Shown here piece by piece: positions 59,170-64,000 of a stretch of 64,000 bases of DNA. The first letter of the stretch is position 1. Each line of letters opens with the position of its first letter. Under the pieces are notes generated by a model. The model saw only the letters and a program-made list of their open reading frames with translations. It was not told the origin of the DNA and searched no databases. The stretch is from Megaustenia siamemsis. Taxonomy: Eukaryota > Mollusca > Gastropoda > Stylommatophora > Ariophantidae. The stretch lies in assembly GCA_032433765.1 (NCBI GenBank), contig JAVIAB010000049.1:24238147-24302146 (forward strand), read 5' to 3'. The position numbers and the translations under genes were made by a program.

Positions 59170-60970
59170 GCAAGTTGTTCACTGACCTCATGGGCTGTGA
59201 TTGTTCACTATCTCTAAGTTTCTTCTTGTGAATGCTCATTGACCTCATGGGCTATGATTGTTCACTATTTCCAATCTTCTTCTTGTGAATGTTCATAGAC
59301 CTCATGGGCTATGTTTGTTCACTATCTCCAATCTTCTTCTTGTGAATGTTCACTGACCTCATGGGCTATAATTGTTCACTATTTCCAATCTTTCTTCTTG
59401 TGAATGTTCATAGACCTCATGGGCTATGATTGTTCACTATTTCAAATCTTCTTGTGAATGTTCACTGACCTCATGGGCTATGATTGTTCACTATTTCCAA
59501 TCTTCTTGTGAATGTTCACTGACCTAATGGGCTATAATTGTTCACTATTTCCAATCTTCCTGTGAATGTTCATAGACCTCATGGGCTATAATTGTTCACT
59601 ATTTCCAATTTTCTTCTTGTGAATGTTCATAGACCTCATGGGCTATAATTATTCACTATCTCTAAGTTTCTTCTTGTGAATGTTCACTGACCTCATGGGC
59701 TATAATTGTTCACTATCTCTAAGTTTCTTCTTGTGAATGTTAACTGACCTCATGGGCTATGATTGTTCACTATCTCTAAGTTTCTTCTTGTGAATGTTCA
59801 CTGACCTCATGGGCTATGATTGTTCACTATCTCTAAGTTTCTTCTTGTGAATGTTCACTGACCTCATGGGTTATAATTGTTCACTATCTCTAAGTTTCTT
59901 CTTGTGAATGTTCACAGACCTCATGGGCTATGATTGTTCACTATCTCTAAGTTTCTTCTTGTGAATGTTCACTGACCTCATGGGCTATAATTGTTCACTA
60001 TCTCTAAGTTTCTTGTGAATGTTCACTGACCTCATGGGCTATAATTGTTTACTATCTCTAAGTTTCTTCTTGTGAATGTTCACAGACCTCATGGGCTATA
60101 ATTGTTCACTATCTCTAAGTTTCTTCTTGTGAATGTTCACTGACCTCATGGGCTATGATTGTTCACTATCTCTAAGTTTCTTCTTGTGAATGTTCATAGA
60201 CCTCATGGGCTATGATTGTTCACTATCTCTAAGTTTCTTCTTGTGAATGTTCACTGACCTCATGGGCTATAATTGTTCACTATCTCTAAGTTTCTTCTTG
60301 TGAATGTTCATAGACCTCATGGGCTATGATTGTTCACTATCTCTAAGTTTCTTCTTGTGAATGTTCACTGACCTCATGGGCTATGATTGTTCACTATCTC
60401 TAAGTTTCTTCTTGTGAATGTTCATAGACCTCATGGGCTATGATTGTTCACTATCTCTAAGTTTCTTCTTGTGAATGTTCATAGACCTCATGGGCTATGA
60501 TTGTTCACTATCTCCAATCTTCTTCTTGTGAATGTTCACTGACCTCATGGGCTATAATTGTTCACTATCTCTAAGTTTCTTCTTGTGAATGTTCATAGAC
60601 CTCATGGGCTATGATTGTTCACTATCTCTAAGTTTCTTCTTGTGAATGTTCACTGACCTCATGGGCTATGATTGTTCACTATCTCTAAGTTTCTTCTTGT
60701 GAATGTTCACTGACCTCATGGGCTATGATTGTTCACTATCTCTTAAGTTTCTTCTTGTGAATGTTCACTGACCTCATGGGCTATAATTGTTCACTATCTC
60801 TAAGTTTCATCTTGTGAATGTTCACAGACCTCATGGACGATGATTGTTCACTATCTCTAAGTTTCTTCTTGTGAATGTTCACAGACCTCATGGGCTATGA
60901 TTGTTCACTATCTCCAATCTTCTTCCTGTGAATGTTCATTGACCTCATGAGCTATGATTGTTCACTGAGC
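59170..60970. repeat. 57-bp minisatellite (about 31 units)
   Basis: Unit with GTGAATGTTCACTGACCTCA and TGGGCTATGATTGTTCACTA and TCTCTAAGTTTCTTCTT. The left third uses a shorter TTTCCAATCTTCTT linker, the rest TCTCTAAGTTTC. Frequent CACTG/CATAG/CACAG variants. The embedded GTGAAT and ATTGTTCAC blocks are partly complementary and could form small hairpins. Confidence 0.95.
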
Positions 60971-61079
60971 TTCTTCAGTGTGACTTAAACTAAGGCTAGT
61001 AGTAGAAACACTCTAGTGCCAGATAAAATATATCATTTTCCAGGAATTATTCATGTTTACAAGTTATAAGAAAGAGTAA

Positions 61080-61240
61080 AACCTAAAGAGGCACTAAACA
61101 GAACACTTATAAGAGAAGCAAAGTTGGCAGGCAAAGACTCATTCGATAAGATCAAATCTCACCCAGAATAGAAATGGATGACGAAAAACACTACAATCCC
61201 AATGTTACATCTAACGGTGCGGGAAGGTACAAGATAATTA
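61080..61240 (+). mobile_element. Short LINE 3-prime fragment
   Basis: AAAGAGGCACTAAACAGAAC, ACTTATAAGAGAAGCAAAG and GATAAGATCAAATCTC resemble the end of L3-type elements (compare 39990-40090). Degraded. Confidence 0.5.
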
Positions 61241-61391
61241 TATATATAATTGCATTAACTTTAGTTTATTGAAAAATCAGTTTTGTTAATGATTTGTTGT
61301 TAAACATAAAAGTGAGAATATGAGATTAATTCACAGTTATACTTTTTTTATAATGGTGATCAGTTATAAATTCTCTCGTCCGGGGGGGCGG

Positions 61392-61702
61392 GGGACTGGT
61401 TGGTCTTGAGGCAAGATTGTGGAGATAGGTTGTGAGTTCAAATCCCGGCTAAAGCAGTTGGGATTTTTATTTGTGATTTCTCTCTGCAGTAACCACCCCT
61501 GGCTTCAGCAGCGAGGCCCGGCTTGAAACGTGAGTTGCTCATTGATGGAAAAATATGAGTACCTCCAAAGTCGGAGTTATCTGGCTGTGCGGCGAGGGAC
61601 CCCTGTGCACACGGCTGCCAGGGAAAAACTGATTAACACGCAAAAATTCAGTTAATAGTCTCTAGGGACTTTGCCAGAGGTGAAAGCTGGTGAACGAAAA
61701 AA
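61392..61702 (+). mobile_element. SINE C
   Basis: Head GGACTGGTTGGTCTTGAGGC with B-box-like GAGTTCAAATCCCGG, full body (ACCCCTGTGCACACGGCTGC, GGACTTTGCCAGAGGTG) and an A-rich tail. Preceded by an unusual G-rich run at 61381-61395. Confidence 0.88.
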
Positions 61703-61924
61703 AAAGAAAGACTCTTCCTACTGTGTAGGAACACAGGCAAGCAGTCATTTATCTCAGACTGTTACTCTCTAGTGGGGTTTATAAATGGAAACATTTCATG
61801 TTATACTTATTGAGGTCCTTGTTTGACTTTTTCTTCTTTTGATTATTGATGTGAAACAGACCAGGGAAGCTTGTGGTTGGTGAGAAACTGGTGGGGTAGG
61901 ATAAGACACTCAGAAGTAACAGTA

Positions 61925-62860
61925 ATAGGAAACTTTTTATAGAGCTTCGCAGCTGGAGGTAATATGGTCATTAGAAGTAGTCTTTGTCGAGTGTTTCAGC
62001 CCTTTAGCTTCTTGACACTCTAAGGAGGTGGGCCCGCCTGGGTCATGACTCCCAAGCGTCAACCTCCTGCTGCATTGAATTCTAAAGCTTACTTGATCTT
62101 TGACATATTGAGTTATTTGCGGGTCATCATCATTGCATTCCAAACATGTCCATAGGTGCTCAGATCCCCTCCTCAGCAATTCCCTCAGTGTCTAGCGACT
62201 GACGACTCCAGTTCTTTGTTGGTTGATAAGTCTTCTTACACGGCCACTAAGTTTCTCATTTTTGGCTGTGCCCAACTTAACTCCCATTTCTATCATCCGA
62301 AGAAGTGACGTGGATCTGTGTTTATCGAAGTCATATGCTCTTCCCACATCTTGGAGGGCATTGATGATGTCCGCCGATCCATTGGTTGCCCGTCCTCAAC
62401 GACAGCGCAGCTAGCCAACCTGTCCGCTCTTTCATTTCCCCGTACTCCCGCATGTCCAGGGACATAGACAAAGGTGACCTTATGTATTTTTGACTTCTGC
62501 AATGACTCTATCCATTGCATGCGTACAGAGCCCGCCTCCACTTTTTTTTAATCATGCTCATCGAATCACTCAGTATACATGCGTGGGTGTAGTCTTGTGA
62601 CTCTAACCATTTGAATGCCTTGGTCACTGCCATCACCTCCATTGTCATGCTACTCGTGGTCATGACGTATGCACCACTGTCTTCGTAGACTGTTCTGCCT
62701 GCCGAGCATGCTGTAAATGCCCATGCACTTCTTTGGTGTCGTCTTACAGATCTGTCTATATAGATGACTGCATCTTTCTCATCGGTGTTATCGCAGATGA
62801 GACCGTTGACCTCAGCATTAACCACGACCGAGTTCTGTTCCCTACTTTTCCAGTATCTTT
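61925..62860 (-). mobile_element. L5 LINE 3-prime part with RNase H
   Basis: Runs on the minus strand from a degraded RT/RNase H linker to the 3-prime UTR shared with 835-1045. It includes the complete RNase H region in two frames. Confidence 0.9.
61937..62825 (-). pseudogene. LINE L5 RNase H domain, frame-disrupted
   Basis: First frame (62825-62508): AVIYIDRSVRRHQRSAWAF, TSSMTMEVMAVTKAFKWLES and HACILSDSMSMIKK. Second frame (62541-62293): VTFVYVPGHAGVRGNERADR. The Asp of YID, Glu of MEV, Asp of SDS, His of PGHAG and Asp of ERAD match the RNase H catalytic set. The usual TDGS is changed to IDRS. The frames are separated by a T-run near 62540, a likely length error or slippage site. The C-terminal part follows to about 61937. 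Confidence 0.9.
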
Positions 62861-62869
62861 GACATAAAG

Positions 62870-63794
62870 GTTGTATACCCGGTTGTATTAACTTGTCTTA
62901 ACTTTAACCCAGCACATTGATGTCATCTTTGTGGTGGCATAAGTCTAAAATGGCTAGTAATTGCAATGTCCTTTTATATTGACTCACGTACAAGCTGATG
63001 TTAATTTGGCAAGACAGAGTGGATCAGAAACTTTTAATTGTTGATAATGATAAGTCAGGCTGGGAACTTCATTCTTTTCAACTGTCAGCTTTGCAAATGT
63101 CCGGTGTAGCTCACCTACAATCAATGATTTAATTTCTTATCGCTTATTGTCCGTGACTCGGATATTCCAGGATTAAACTGTTGCTCTAGCGGTGACTTAC
63201 ATGGGAGTCAGGAGTGGTTGTTGTGTAAATTGCCTATCTTTTGAACATCAGATTATTTTGAGATTGTTGATTATATTGCAAGGTTAGCATTAAAAAAAAA
63301 AAGAGAGTGAAGGAAGTCTGTTCAAGAAGGAAAGAGAAGGCAGGATCTGTGGGGTAGAATTTGTGAAGATTGTCTTTCTTTTCTCCTGAGTCCTGCACAT
63401 AGGACAGACTCTACATGTGTGATGATCTTTGATATTAGGCGTCAGACTTTCCACACGACCCACATTGTGTTTTGCTGTTGTTGTTGACATGTATTTAAAA
63501 AGATGACCCCCCCCCCATTCAACCAATCTTCTCAACTGTAAAGAGCTTTGTTTAATGAGATGTTGGTGTTAAATTATGTCTGTCTGGATCCTCTCTTAGC
63601 TAATGTACCTGCCTTAACATGGCCGACTTATGACCACTTTTTTTTTTTTTAACATAGATGATTTTCCTAGGCCATTTCTATTACTTCGGCACTTTGATAT
63701 ATACAATGTGTTTCCTGAGACATTCGTCTATACCTCACATGCATCTAATTTGTTTTATGTTTCTTTGGTTTGTTTTCCAGTTCTCGCATGCATA
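62870..63794. other. Mostly unassigned; contains an old dispersed repeat at 63360-63490
   Basis: The segment 63360-63490 shares GATGATCTTTG and GTCAGACTTT blocks with 19540-19640, in the same orientation. 63600-63650 resembles one unit of the 48-bp repeat (ACATGGCCGACTTATGACCA). Nothing else is recognised. Confidence 0.5.
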
Positions 63795-64000
63795 AGGAAG
63801 TAAAGTAAAGTAGAGTAGAGTAAAGTACAAGACTTGAATCAGCGTCTTAGCATGCGAGTTTTCACTCATATGTGCTCGGTCGCCTATCCAGAATTGGTTG
63901 GAGACTTCTGGATAGTGTCGGTTCAAGCATTGAAACTCACAATGTGAGGTGGCATTCCTCACCTTCCCAGAGTACTACTCTGGTACCCGTTTCTGCAACT
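63795..64000 (-). mobile_element. SINE A, cut by the window edge
   Basis: Starts with an extended tail AAGTAAAGTAAAGTAGAGTA, then the family body (CAAGACTTGAATCAGCGTC, GCCTATCCAGAA). The tRNA-like head lies beyond 64000. Confidence 0.88.

Overview
The window is genomic DNA of an animal, most likely an invertebrate and possibly a mollusc or other spiralian; the phylum is a guess from repeat content. Evidence for a eukaryote: a conserved gene split into GT-AG exons, several families of non-LTR retrotransposons (LINEs) with reverse transcriptase and RNase H, tRNA-derived SINEs with target-site duplications (TSDs), piggyBac, pogo-like and possibly hAT DNA elements, and very abundant minisatellites. 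I see no prokaryotic gene organisation.

The only clearly functional host gene is UPF3, the nonsense-mediated mRNA decay (NMD) factor, on the + strand. Nine coding exons are recognised between 8560 and 48266, all with matching splice phases. They cover the RRM-like UPF2-binding domain (exons a-d), the middle domain (d-f) and a charged low-complexity C-terminal half (f-i). The first exon and the C-terminal exon-junction-binding motif were not found and presumably lie outside the window. Exon f appears to carry a one-base frame problem. At 4912-5706 there is a second host-like remnant: three diverged copies of a cysteine-rich module, each in a different frame. I do not recognise its family.

Almost everything else is repeats. 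For cross-reference I name the families locally. LINEs: L1 and L2 (RTE-like, GAT-type tails), L3 (GATA tail), L4, L5 (I-like, RT plus RNase H) and L6 (C-terminal zinc-finger-like). SINEs: A, B, C, C-prime and D, each with a tRNA-like head. DNA elements: a piggyBac MITE family flanked by TTAA, a second piggyBac-like element with a transposase zinc-ribbon relic, a pogo/Tigger-like MITE with TA duplication, and a possible hAT MITE.

Layout: 1-8.5 kb upstream repeats, the cysteine-rich remnant and an L1 copy; 8.6-29.3 kb UPF3 exons a-g separated by LINE, SINE and DNA-element insertions and by 48-bp and 38-bp arrays; 30.8-37.6 kb a 6.8-kb array of 23-24-bp units in the intron before exon h; 40-48 kb exons h and i with 43-, 17-, 84- and 72-bp arrays; 48.9-64 kb 50/51-, 38-, 25- and 57-bp arrays with nested LINEs, SINEs and MITEs. 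By eye, minisatellites occupy roughly 18-19 kb of the 64 kb.

The most interesting pattern is the origin of several arrays. The 48-bp and 72-bp arrays are in-frame amplifications of LINE coding segments, the 50-bp array shares its core with a SINE body, and two arrays of different period come from one dispersed repeat. Retroelement debris is repeatedly being turned into tandem arrays inside the introns of an NMD gene. One such array carries about 40 consensus 5-prime splice sites on the UPF3 sense strand.
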